This document shows, one piece after another, positions 7,986 through 15,728 of a DNA stretch of 39,130 bases. The notes under the pieces are model-generated. The model did no database searches, was not told the origin of the DNA, and worked only from the letters and a program-made list of their open reading frames with translations. Every line of letters begins with the position of its first letter. Position 1 is the stretch's first letter. The position numbers were made by a program, and so were the translations under genes. This stretch comes from Acidobacteriota bacterium (GTDB taxonomy: Bacteria; Acidobacteriota; Terriglobia; Bryobacterales; Bryobacteraceae): assembly GCA_003223115.1 (NCBI GenBank), contig QHXW01000128.1, positions 1 through 39,130 of the forward strand, in the 5' to 3' direction.

Positions 7986-8681
7986 TCATCTTGCCAGCAC
8001 GAAAAGCGTGTATCCTCCCAATAGGCGCACGGCGAAGTCCTTGTGAAACGTGAAGCACAAGGCGCGGGGCAACTGGCGGATTTTCTCTGCCATCGTGGAA
8101 GACCGGTAGATCGAACGCGGCGCGTAGAACCAATCGAGAATTTCGTAGTTCTCATCGAGCAGGGCCTGAAGTGCCGTGTCCTTTGTGAAGAAGTGAAGAT
8201 CCTCAAGCACCCGCCGGCGCTTCGTCAGACCATCTCTTTGTATGAGCGAGTATACCGAGAGATCGAGGACAGTGTGGAAAATCTTGTAGGGTGCAAGCGG
8301 CTTAATGTCACGCAGGAAACTAAAATAGTTCTCCTGGTGTTCCAGGACATCCAAAACCAAAAGCAAGTCGAAGTGTGCATTTGGCTCTTTGGCCACATCC
8401 GCTAATCGGAAGTGGAGCCGGTCGTTCTCACGGCTCCGACAGAGTTCGATTGCCGCGGGCGCAATGTCATATCCGGAGAAGAGGCACTGGGGAGCCATCT
8501 GAAGCTGTAATTGCCTAAGCACCTCTCCGGCCCCACAGCCAACCTCACCGATTGTGTGCGGTGAGAGTCGGTTGTCTTCAATCATCTGCAGGACGCATTT
8601 CGCCTTCCAGGACGAATCTTCCGTGTGCCATTGAGGGATCTTTTGAAGATACTCGCCGCTTACAAAGACATTCGTTGGCAT
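7986..8681 (-). CDS. Class I SAM-dependent methyltransferase
   Basis: A 231-residue soluble methyltransferase. Motif I GEVGCGAGEVLRQL lies near residues 46-59, the acidic end of strand 2 is at FSGYDIAPAAIEL, then come LADVAKE and motif IV FDLLLVLDVLEHQENY. These give the usual order of a SAM-binding Rossmann fold. The C-terminal part with YAPRSIYRSSTMAEK and LGGYTLFVLAR looks like a small-molecule or sugar methyltransferase cap. It is separated from the propeller gene by about 106 bases that contain a GC-rich imperfect inverted repeat but no gene, and the flavoprotein gene starts 69 bases downstream. A sugar O- or N-methyl group is a plausible product. Confidence 0.87.
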   Translation of the reverse strand: MPTNVFVSGEYLQKIPQWHTEDSSWKAKCVLQMIEDNRLSPHTIGEVGCGAGEVLRQLQLQMAPQCLFSGYDIAPAAIELCRSRENDRLHFRLADVAKEPNAHFDLLLVLDVLEHQENYFSFLRDIKPLAPYKIFHTVLDLSVYSLIQRDGLTKRRRVLEDLHFFTKDTALQALLDENYEILDWFYAPRSIYRSSTMAEKIRQLPRALCFTFHKDFAVRLLGGYTLFVLAR

Positions 8682-8787
8682 CTTACTTAGGTCGTCTTCC
8701 TAGCATGCTGTGTTTGAGGATGGCCCATCGGGCCGCCGGCAGCGCAGGCACCTGCCGATGAGACCGGGACGGTATCCCTCAGCCCCT

Positions 8788-9852
8788 TTACCTACATCCT
8801 GGCCTGAGCGCCCCAGGGTGGAAAGTTATGGCTAGACCCTCAGGTAGCGCTGCTACCCCTAGTACCGTATCCACTACGGCGTGAGTGGCGGTGTCGATCA
8901 CCGAGATTGTACTGTCCGTTTCATTGCCCACATAGGCAAAGGCACCGTCCGGAGTAATGGCCACACCACGAGGTGTCACTCCCACGGGGACCGTGGTCAT
9001 CACAGTGTTTGTGCTCGTGTCAATCACCGAAACGTTCCCGGTGCTGTCATTCGCCACATAGGCAAAGGCACCATTTGGCGTGATGGCCACGTCGACGGGG
9101 CTCCTCCCGACTGCCACTGTGGCCACCACCTTGTTGGTGGCGGTGTCGATCACAGAAACGTTGTTCGAAGCGTAATTCGTCACATAGGCGAAGGCCCCGT
9201 TCGGCGAGACGGCCACACCGGCAGGGTTGCTCCCCACTGCCACCGTAGCCACCACCTTGTTGGTGGCGGTGTCGATTACGGAAACGTTGTTCGAAGCCGA
9301 ATTCGTCACATAGGCAGAGGTCCCATTCGGCGTGATGGCCACGCGCCAGGGGCTAGTTCCCACCGCGACCGCGGCCGTGACCGTGTTGGTGGCCGTGTTG
9401 ATCACGGAGACGTTGTTGGAGGCCAGGTTCGCCACATACGCAAAGGCCCCGTTCGGGGTGATAGCCACGCCGCTAGGGTATTGCCCTACTGGGATCGTGG
9501 CCACTACTTGGTAGGTGGCAGTGTCGATCACCGAGACGGAGTTCGAAACAATTAAACCTGCATGCATCGAATTGGTTACATAGGCGAAGGCCCGGTTCGG
9601 AGTGATGGCTACACGAAGGGGCTGATTCCCGACCGGGATCATCGCCTCCAAAGCGTCGGTGAGCGTGTTAAACACCGAAACGCTGTTCGACTCGCGGTTG
9701 GCGACATAGACGTCGCACTGAGCCGCCGCCGGACCGCACTCCAGTACCAATAGCAAGAGCAGTGACGAACACCAAAGTGGCCGCAACGTGCTCACCCTAT
9801 CGTCTCGATTTTGACTCATGGACTCCCAGAACCAGTTTCGTTTCTTGCGCAT
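8788..9852 (-). CDS. Secreted seven-bladed YVTN-type beta-propeller protein
   Basis: A 354-residue secreted protein. A signal segment (CSSLLLLLVLECGPAAAQ) precedes seven roughly 42-residue blades of the form NNVSVIDTATNKVVATVAVG followed by VAITPNGAFAYVTN. The blades fill the mature protein, so one seven-bladed propeller is predicted. ATG 9852 is selected because AAGGAG lies 6 bases before it; the ATG one codon earlier is too close, and an upstream TTG at 9891 has no site. YVTN propellers are usually extracellular surface-layer or binding proteins. No catalytic motif or anchor is visible, and its role in the cluster is unknown. Confidence 0.88.
   Translation of the reverse strand: MRKKRNWFWESMSQNRDDRVSTLRPLWCSSLLLLLVLECGPAAAQCDVYVANRESNSVSVFNTLTDALEAMIPVGNQPLRVAITPNRAFAYVTNSMHAGLIVSNSVSVIDTATYQVVATIPVGQYPSGVAITPNGAFAYVANLASNNVSVINTATNTVTAAVAVGTSPWRVAITPNGTSAYVTNSASNNVSVIDTATNKVVATVAVGSNPAGVAVSPNGAFAYVTNYASNNVSVIDTATNKVVATVAVGRSPVDVAITPNGAFAYVANDSTGNVSVIDTSTNTVMTTVPVGVTPRGVAITPDGAFAYVGNETDSTISVIDTATHAVVDTVLGVAALPEGLAITFHPGALRPGCR
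8988..9480 (-). repeat. Tandem 126-bp repeats encoding the propeller blades
   Basis: The stretches near 9112-9170 and 9238-9296 differ at only a few bases at an offset of exactly 126 bases (42 codons). More diverged units continue on both sides. This is coding repetition within the YVTN gene. Confidence 0.8.
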
Positions 9853-9858
9853 CATCTT

Positions 9859-9864
9859 CTCCTT
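9859..9864 (-). promoter_or_regulatory. Ribosome binding site choosing the second ATG of the propeller gene
   Basis: AAGGAG on the minus strand, 3 bases before ATG 9855 and 6 bases before ATG 9852. The spacing favours 9852. Confidence 0.55.
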
Positions 9865-9891
9865 TGGGGTTGTCCCCTCCGACTTAATCAA

Positions 9892-10689
9892 TTAAGACAC
9901 TTCAACTGTGCGCCACATGAATCCGCGCACGATCCCGCAACTCCAGTAAGTCAACCCTCCACGCCTCGGTTCCTGCTGGGAGGGTGCCCTCGGGATTCGG
10001 AGAATCCAGACCTTGGCGTACACATAGCCTGCCAAATTTCGAACGACGGTCCAGATTCCTTCTGTCGAGAAAAACCAGAACCGCCGATCGTAAGGGACCT
10101 CGGGACCGGCGATGATTCCAATCCGATAACGGTCACCGAGTGCGTGCCGGAAAAGGATCCAGCTCTTTCTTGCATGCACTCCCACAGTGACAACGTCCAC
10201 ACAACAGACGCCGATTTCCGAGCTGCTGAGCCAGTGCTCAACCGCTGTGGCGCTGGTGAGGGTACGGCGGCCAAACGATACGCCCGGGACGCTGATCTTA
10301 ACTAGCTTCTTCGTGTCAAATCCGAGCTTCTCGAGCCTCTCCGTGGCCAGGTCAACGTAGCTCGCCGGATGATTGGAGTTGGTACTCATTCCAAGGATTG
10401 GCCCACCCACGACCACAAAGTAACGATAATGTCGCGAATTGAATATTCTTGCGGATTCAGCCAGAGCCTGCTCAGGGATCCAGGCTTCCACGACAAGGAT
10501 TCCCTGCCCAACCGGATTGTTGACCGCGAGAAAGTCGTGAATTGACATCACAACAAATATCAGAACCGCAGCAATCATCCCAAACAGAACCCATTTGCAG
10601 CATAGGGACCAACGCCGGTTTTCTCCAATACGAATCCTAGATTCGGCCGGCCATGAAAATGAGGATGTTAGATTGGACGCCCTGGACAA
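9892..10689 (-). CDS. YdcF/SanA-like (DUF218) membrane-anchored protein
   Basis: About 265 residues from TTG 10689, which has a weak AGGA about 9 bases upstream. The frame is open further upstream, but that part lies within the lyase gene and looks non-coding. One TM segment (WVLFGMIAAVLIFVVMSI) is followed by a DUF218 domain: ILVVEAWIPEQALAESARIF, YRYFVVVGGP, SATAVEHWL and VDVVTVGVHARKSWILF. SanA/YdcF proteins are linked to envelope integrity and polysaccharide trafficking, with no agreed reaction. It sits between the secreted lyase and the propeller gene, with 39 bases to the latter's start. The start is uncertain. Confidence 0.72.
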   Translation of the reverse strand: MSRASNLTSSFSWPAESRIRIGENRRWSLCCKWVLFGMIAAVLIFVVMSIHDFLAVNNPVGQGILVVEAWIPEQALAESARIFNSRHYRYFVVVGGPILGMSTNSNHPASYVDLATERLEKLGFDTKKLVKISVPGVSFGRRTLTSATAVEHWLSSSEIGVCCVDVVTVGVHARKSWILFRHALGDRYRIGIIAGPEVPYDRRFWFFSTEGIWTVVRNLAGYVYAKVWILRIPRAPSQQEPRRGGLTYWSCGIVRGFMWRTVEVS

Positions 10690-10706
10690 AATCTCAATCC
10701 TGTCGT

Positions 10707-11636
10707 TCAAAAAGCGTGCCGCACGGAGCTGGGGGTCGAGCTCACCGCCAAGGGTCCAAAATAGATGGTCGCGGCCCAAGGCGCATGCCAGCGATAATTG
10801 GTAAGCGTCAGCGATGTGTAGCTGGGGCTCACATACCCGGCTGGGCGGGTATACAACGTCGGAATCCGCAGGTTTGAGTAGTACGGGGTGTTGAAATTGT
10901 CCAGATACCACTCGAAGATGCCGTCCCTGGGGTCCCACTTGATCCGCAGCAGCATTTCGTACCAGTGATCCCACACAAGCGGCGGGCCATTCACCCACAC
11001 CATGTTTGGAGCGCAGTCATCGCCGCCCATGATACGGACCGCCATGCGCACATTCTGTGTTCCGACGACACCGCTCTGAACGCGATCGTCGGTCTTCACG
11101 TCGAAAGCAACATTGGCGTATTCCTTTGCGCAACTCGGCAACGGGCTGCTGTCGTTGTGGAATTCGAGGAACCAGTTCCAATCACCAGTCGTTGGCTGGA
11201 AGGGCTGTTCACCTTTGGCGCCCACTGTCGAGATAGTCGCTGCGGAAGGAAACATGACCGAGGTGCGCAACCAGATTTCGTAAGGCTTGTAATTCCAGTA
11301 ATGAGATGGGTCCCAAAGGTAGACACTGTCACTGTTCCCTGCCGGCGAGGCGTGAGCGGTAGGGGTAGCAGTCATACCTACGGCATTGCGTCCTCTAACG
11401 CTTGAGTGATACCACAAGTACCCAACAACGCTATTGTTCGAGCCCTTGTCGCTGCCTAAGCCATAGTCCAAATGCGTCCATTGTGAAAGATTGCGAGTGG
11501 ACAGGTCTCGATTGAGATATACAGTGTTGGTGTTTGCCTGACCTCCATTGTTTCCGCTGACACCACGGCACGCTATTGCATTCGCGGCGGTGAAGGACGC
11601 TATTAACAGCACAGTATGCCGGGCACTTTTTTTCAT
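10707..11636 (-). CDS. Secreted heparin-lyase-I-like / concanavalin-fold polysaccharide lyase
   Basis: A 309-residue exported protein. The ATG at 11636 starts a signal peptide (MKKSARHTVLLIASFTAANA); the frame is open further upstream, but that lead has no secretion signal. The mature part has the beta-jelly-roll pattern of the Polysacc_lyase (heparin lyase I-like) family: PYEIWLRTSVMFP, TTGDWNWFLEFHND, VRMAVRIMGG, VWDHWYEMLLRIKW, DGIFEWYLDN, and the C-terminal YFGPLAV. Members cleave uronate-containing glycans. It probably acts outside or in the periplasm on the polymer made here. Catalytic residues cannot be assigned by eye; a non-catalytic carbohydrate-binding role is possible. Confidence 0.75.
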   Translation of the reverse strand: MKKSARHTVLLIASFTAANAIACRGVSGNNGGQANTNTVYLNRDLSTRNLSQWTHLDYGLGSDKGSNNSVVGYLWYHSSVRGRNAVGMTATPTAHASPAGNSDSVYLWDPSHYWNYKPYEIWLRTSVMFPSAATISTVGAKGEQPFQPTTGDWNWFLEFHNDSSPLPSCAKEYANVAFDVKTDDRVQSGVVGTQNVRMAVRIMGGDDCAPNMVWVNGPPLVWDHWYEMLLRIKWDPRDGIFEWYLDNFNTPYYSNLRIPTLYTRPAGYVSPSYTSLTLTNYRWHAPWAATIYFGPLAVSSTPSSVRHAF

Positions 11637-11733
11637 AAGTTCACTGATGCAAGGAGTTGGTGGGACATTGTTCAGTATGTTCGCTCCTAAGGTAACGGAA
11701 CAGCGGACGGATGGCCGAGGTGGAACAAGTAGT

Positions 11734-13740
11734 TCATGCACTCCTTTCAACAGACAACGGCACACTCCGAACACGGGCCGGCTGGATTTCTGTAGAAACC
11801 GCTCTGGAGGTACCGCACGACCCGGGCGCCGTGGAGCCAATGTACTGCTTCCACCACAGCGCGACGTTCAGCATTGCCCATCCTCGTTTTTTCAGAAAAG
11901 GCAAGACTCCTTCAAATTGAAACAAGTCTGTGCCTTCGCAGAAGTCCTTGAGCTCTTTCACCATGTACTCTCCGAACTGGCTGTCAGACCATTCGAACAC
12001 CGGTACGCCGAAGCCCTGCTTCTTGCGGTCAATCAGCTCGTCCGGTATTACACCCCGGACTGCCTTCTTCAGAATATATTTGAGCACCCCACTTCTGGTT
12101 TTCATCGCCCCGGGAATGCTCATTGCCAGCTCTACGAACTTGTGATCGAGAAATGGGACGCGTGCTTCCAAACTCACCGCCATGCTCATCTTGTCAACAC
12201 GCATGAGTAGCAGCTCCGGCAATCTCAGATTTAAATCCAGATAAGTCATCCAATTGAGAGGCGACGGCTCCCAGGCTTTCTCTTCAAAGCGTTGGCGAAT
12301 CGGCCGCAGGGCCTCCCAAGAACTAAACTCTGCGAATGCCTTGCGCAAGCGTGGTGAGAGCACGTGCCGCTTTTGCGAATCGCTGATAACTTCCGCCCCA
12401 CCCCAGAATACTGGCCGTTTCGACAATGCTCTCCGCAGGAGTTCACACGACCACTGACGTCGATAAGATGCCCTTGGGCCGCCCTCTACCAAAGCGAGGC
12501 TAGCCAGTCCCACATTCCTGAGGGCGCTGGGAATTGGGAGCATGCTACTATAGCGCTGCAACCGTAAGGAGGAGTTCCAATAAGGGTAACCGCAGAACAG
12601 TTCGTCGGCGCCCTCTCCCACCTGGCAAACGATGACGCCAGAATCGCGAGCCAGCTTTGAAACGTAGTAGAGCGGCATGCAAACCGGGTCTGCCAACGGC
12701 TCATCCTGATGTCGAATGATCTGAGGCAAAGAGTCGAGCAGATCGGTTTCCCGTAGCAACAGCTCATGATGATCCGCGCCCACCACCTGCGCCATCTTGC
12801 GGGCGTAGTGAAGCTCGCTTGGATAGCTCTCATATTGCCGGTCATAGCCAATGGAGAAGGTGTTGACTGGCTGGCCATGCCCTTCGGAAAAGAGCGCTGC
12901 GTTCGTACTGGAATCAATCCCGCCGGAGAGAAACACCCCAACTGGCACGTCACTGATCTTGCGGAGCTTAACGGAAGTGCGCAGTTCTGATAGGATGCGT
13001 TCGGCAATCTCCGCCTCGGAAACCTTCGTCAATGGCTCCGTGTGATCCCAAACGTCCCAGTATCGCGATTCTTGGACGTGACCGTTTTCGTTGACTCTTA
13101 ACCATGTAGCTGGGGGAAGCTTCTGGATACCGGAAAACAGGGTGTGTGGCGCTGGTGTTGCATTGAACGACAAATAATAATAAAATGCTTCCTCATTAAC
13201 AGCGCGCTTCTGCTGCTCGTCCTCCAGCAATGCCTTGATTTCTGAAGCGAAAGTGATACGCCCATGATGAATGCTGTAATAGAGCGGTTTAACCCCGATG
13301 CGGTCACGAATCAACCAGAGCTGACGCTGTTTCGCGTCCCAAAGGGCAATGGCAAACATGCCGCGAAACTTGTGTACGCAGTCGATACCCCATTGCTCAA
13401 ACGCATGCAGAATCACTTCGGTATCTGAATGGTCCGTTTTCCACCGGTGTTCGCTGCGGGCCTCCAGTTCCGTGCGAATTTCAGCATGGTTGTAAATTTC
13501 GCCGTTGAAGACCACCCAAAGACTATCGTCTTCGTTACTCATCGGCTGCATCGCTCTTTCCGACAGGTCGATGATCGCCAGACGGCGAAAGCCCAGGCCA
13601 AGCCGCCGGTCAGGGGAGAAAAAGATTCCGGCACCATCTGGGCCGCGGTGTGACATTACATCCCGCATGCGGATCAAGTAGTCATCGGAGACCCGAAACG
13701 CACTGTTAGTGAAGGAAAATACTCCGGCAATCCCGCACAT
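11734..13740 (-). CDS. asnB: Asparagine synthase-like glutamine amidotransferase (AsnB family)
   Basis: Uses glutamine-derived ammonia to amidate a carboxylate after adenylation. ATG 13740 puts the Ntn catalytic cysteine at position 2 (MCGIAGV), and GAGGAGGG lies 9 bases upstream, so this start is preferred over the TTG three codons earlier. The 668 residues comprise a glutaminase domain (MSHRGPDGAG, FNGEIYNH, SDTEVIL), a synthetase domain with the PP-loop SGGIDSS near 272-278, and GEGADELFCGY. Members within polysaccharide clusters, such as WbpS in Pseudomonas O-antigen, are linked to amidation of uronic acids. That fits the uronate pathway here better than asparagine supply, but this is inference. 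Confidence 0.93.
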   Translation of the reverse strand: MCGIAGVFSFTNSAFRVSDDYLIRMRDVMSHRGPDGAGIFFSPDRRLGLGFRRLAIIDLSERAMQPMSNEDDSLWVVFNGEIYNHAEIRTELEARSEHRWKTDHSDTEVILHAFEQWGIDCVHKFRGMFAIALWDAKQRQLWLIRDRIGVKPLYYSIHHGRITFASEIKALLEDEQQKRAVNEEAFYYYLSFNATPAPHTLFSGIQKLPPATWLRVNENGHVQESRYWDVWDHTEPLTKVSEAEIAERILSELRTSVKLRKISDVPVGVFLSGGIDSSTNAALFSEGHGQPVNTFSIGYDRQYESYPSELHYARKMAQVVGADHHELLLRETDLLDSLPQIIRHQDEPLADPVCMPLYYVSKLARDSGVIVCQVGEGADELFCGYPYWNSSLRLQRYSSMLPIPSALRNVGLASLALVEGGPRASYRRQWSCELLRRALSKRPVFWGGAEVISDSQKRHVLSPRLRKAFAEFSSWEALRPIRQRFEEKAWEPSPLNWMTYLDLNLRLPELLLMRVDKMSMAVSLEARVPFLDHKFVELAMSIPGAMKTRSGVLKYILKKAVRGVIPDELIDRKKQGFGVPVFEWSDSQFGEYMVKELKDFCEGTDLFQFEGVLPFLKKRGWAMLNVALWWKQYIGSTAPGSCGTSRAVSTEIQPARVRSVPLSVERSA

Positions 13741-13749
13741 TAGCAACAA

Positions 13750-13757
13750 CCCTCCTC
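13750..13757 (-). promoter_or_regulatory. Ribosome binding site fixing the AsnB start
   Basis: GAGGAGGG on the minus strand, 9 bases before ATG 13740. It supports the start that exposes Cys2, and touches the TTG that would otherwise open the frame. Confidence 0.65.
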
Positions 13758-13869
13758 ATGATAGATCCTGGACATTCCTAGTGCTCTCGCGGATGCCACG
13801 ATGGATACCTCGAGCAAAACTGACACTTCTGGGCAATGATGCCCCCTGACGGCCACAGACACTCGCATA

Positions 13870-14325
13870 TCAAGTCATCCATACGGGCGTCTTCAGATCA
13901 CGGTTGTTGTGGCGAGGTGCATCCGGTGGCTTAGCGCGTTCCGTCACCAGCTGCGAAGGATCGCTGAACGGCGCGAAGCGACCAGCGGCAAGTTCCAAAT
14001 CACGATTCTTCTGTTTCCCATCCTTCTCGCTGCGGGCTTCGAACCTCTCAAGCGAAAGCACCGCTTCCTGCGAATTCAGGAAAAGCGTGTAGCCTTGCCC
14101 GCGCGCCAGAAATTTGAACCGCGCGTCCGTTTGGCCCCGGTTTACTTCAAAACTCAAAGGCAGCTTGCCATAGCCATCGACCGCTCGGGGAGGGGCCATC
14201 TTTGCGCTCGCTATGTTTGCGGCAGCAGACTTGGCCGGCAACAGCGCAGCATTGCGGGATCCCCATGCTGCCAGCAGCACCAGCGCACTTGCACCAACAC
14301 CGAAACTGCACATCTTGAGTTTCAT
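13870..14325 (-). pseudogene. Orphan N-terminal fragment of a DUF7948/SBBP-type secreted protein
   Basis: 151 residues: a hydrophobic signal-like N-terminus (about 5-30), then KLPLSFEVNRGQTDARFKFL and ARGQGYTLFLNSQEAVLSL, the hallmark opening of DUF7948 proteins that normally carry SBBP beta-propeller repeats and run to 700 residues or more. After about residue 95 the sequence turns low-complexity and charged and stops at 13870. The 120 bases to the next gene encode no propeller remnant that I can recognise. Because it has a strong ribosome binding site it may still be translated and secreted as a short product. I favour truncation by deletion. Confidence 0.6.
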
Positions 14326-14330
14326 GGCTG

Positions 14331-14337
14331 ACCTCCT
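14331..14337 (-). promoter_or_regulatory. Strong ribosome binding site of the DUF7948 fragment
   Basis: AGGAGGT on the minus strand, 5 bases before ATG 14325. The same AGGAGGTCAG leader precedes the secreted gene starting at 4197. Confidence 0.65.
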
Positions 14338-14420
14338 TGGTTACAAACCAGGATGTCGTTGACGGACTGCTTTAATGACCGACAGAGGTAGGTATTCAAG
14401 GTACTCCTGTGGTTCTCAAG

Positions 14421-14441
14421 GTCACCGGACTGGTCGGTGAC
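14421..14441 (-). terminator. Perfect 7-bp inverted repeat after the GT4 gene, possible transcript end
   Basis: GTCACCG and CGGTGAC flank a 7-base loop and begin immediately past the GT4 stop codon. The hairpin is clear, but no U-tract follows on the minus-strand transcript, so it is not a classical intrinsic terminator. It could be an RNA-stability or attenuation element. Confidence 0.35.
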
Positions 14442-15728
14442 TCACTCAAGCGCGCTTTGAATCAGTCTCTCCCCAGCGCACGGTAAAATGGACTTGCCGA
14501 CATCTTGGCCCTCAAGAAGGCGACGAAAGAGGCTCGCCACTTCTCTGGCACGCACATCCCACGTGCAGTCTCGAACAGCATCCTGCCGCGATTGGCGCTC
14601 GAGAGGAGTATCGCCGGACAGCGCCTCATCAACCAGCTTGATGAATTCATCGATCGACTGGTAGATTCTCACGCCTGGCGTGTGCAGGTACTCGTATAGC
14701 GGAGAAATGACGACGGGCTTCCCGGTTGCAAGATATTCCCGGACCTTAATTGCACTTCCGTAACTCGTGAATGCGTTTTTCTGGTTCCAAGGCAAAACAC
14801 ACACATCAATATGACGGTAGTAACGAGGAAGTTCGGAATAAGGCTTGGGACCGAGAAAATGGATGTTGGGTCCGGACAGTTGCAATACATTCGATTTCCC
14901 ACCGATGAAAACCCAGTGCCAATCGGGCCGCTTCCTGGCTACGTGCTCGATTAAAGGTACGTCCATGGTGTACCAGTCGGCGGCACCCACATATCCGAGC
15001 ACTGGCCGAGGAATCGCGGCGATGTCCGCTGGTGTCTCGGGGGGCAAATTGGCGAACCGCTCGTAATCCACCGCTTGTTCGAGGAAATACCGGTGGCGGA
15101 TTTCAGCTTCCTCATAGAGCTTACGCCCTGAGTACATCACCACCGCAGCGCGCTGCTTCAGGCGAGAATCCATGTCGCGAATGACAGCACGCGACAGCGC
15201 GCTGTCTTCGTTGACATCGTATTTGTCAGAAACCTGATAGACCAACAGCTTGGCGCCGAGCGAGCTCACGACGTCTACGGCCGTAGGGATGGCGACCCAC
15301 AGGATTGGATGTCGCAGATTGAGAATGAACATCACCAATCGGAGCTGCAGTACAAGCAGCAGGCGATTCAACGCGCGTATTGCGGGTGAGCCGTACAGTG
15401 GCACGTTGATCGGCGTCATCACCCACAGACCTTCGGGCGCCTTGCGCAACCAACGTAGATAACTGCGGAGTTTGCGCCGGATCTTTTGAAAGAAATCTGC
15501 ATTGCCGATCGAAGGCAGGCCCATGGTGATGGAGTTCACAAACAGTACGCGATTATGACGAGCCAGACGCTTAAGGATGTGGTTCTTCGAATGGGGATGA
15601 TGGTACCACCAGTCCTCGCCCGCAAAACACACGATTGACTGGCCGGAAAGTGGATAGTCGGCAGACCGTGCGCCTGCCGCAATATCACTAACAGGGACAG
15701 GCCTGTGTACCGAAGGAGTGGAGTTCAT
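14442..15728 (-). CDS. GT4-like glycosyltransferase (TuaH-like)
   Basis: A 428-residue cytoplasmic GT-B glycosyltransferase. Near the N-terminus are SIVCFAGEDWWYHHPHSKNH and LARHNRVLFVNSI, followed by VYQVSDKYDVNED. The C-terminal donor domain reads VLGYVGAADWYTMDVPLIEH, PNIHFLGPKPYSELPRYYRH and SAIKVREYLATGKPVVIS, with the conserved acidic residue of the donor site in KVREYLA. The layout is like TuaH and similar sugar transferases of teichuronic acid and EPS clusters. The start overlaps the heparinase-like gene by 4 bases. It is the last gene of the coupled run; an inverted repeat follows directly and then the DUF7948 fragment. Confidence 0.9.
   Translation of the reverse strand: MNSTPSVHRPVPVSDIAAGARSADYPLSGQSIVCFAGEDWWYHHPHSKNHILKRLARHNRVLFVNSITMGLPSIGNADFFQKIRRKLRSYLRWLRKAPEGLWVMTPINVPLYGSPAIRALNRLLLVLQLRLVMFILNLRHPILWVAIPTAVDVVSSLGAKLLVYQVSDKYDVNEDSALSRAVIRDMDSRLKQRAAVVMYSGRKLYEEAEIRHRYFLEQAVDYERFANLPPETPADIAAIPRPVLGYVGAADWYTMDVPLIEHVARKRPDWHWVFIGGKSNVLQLSGPNIHFLGPKPYSELPRYYRHIDVCVLPWNQKNAFTSYGSAIKVREYLATGKPVVISPLYEYLHTPGVRIYQSIDEFIKLVDEALSGDTPLERQSRQDAVRDCTWDVRAREVASLFRRLLEGQDVGKSILPCAGERLIQSALE

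Noticed and set aside
8730-8766. GC-rich imperfect inverted repeat between the methyltransferase and propeller genes
   Set aside because: The outer stem is about 6 bp with a poorly paired interior and there is no T-run. Too weak for a terminator or a REP-type call.
8988-9480. Possible CRISPR-like array because of evenly spaced repeats
   Set aside because: The 126-base period is coding, with no short spacers and no cas genes.
8881-9555. Plus-strand open frame with a His/Arg/Gly-rich 42-residue periodicity
   Set aside because: It is the complement of the YVTN propeller repeats. The periodicity is inherited from the blades, and no domain is recognised.
11637-11840. 68-codon upstream extension of the secreted lyase gene
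   Set aside because: It overlaps the end of the AsnB gene, lacks a secretion signal, and the internal ATG at 11636 starts a normal signal peptide.
13831-13844. GGGCA/TGCCC hairpin after the DUF7948 fragment
   Set aside because: Only a 5-bp stem and no following U-tract on the minus strand, so not called a terminator.
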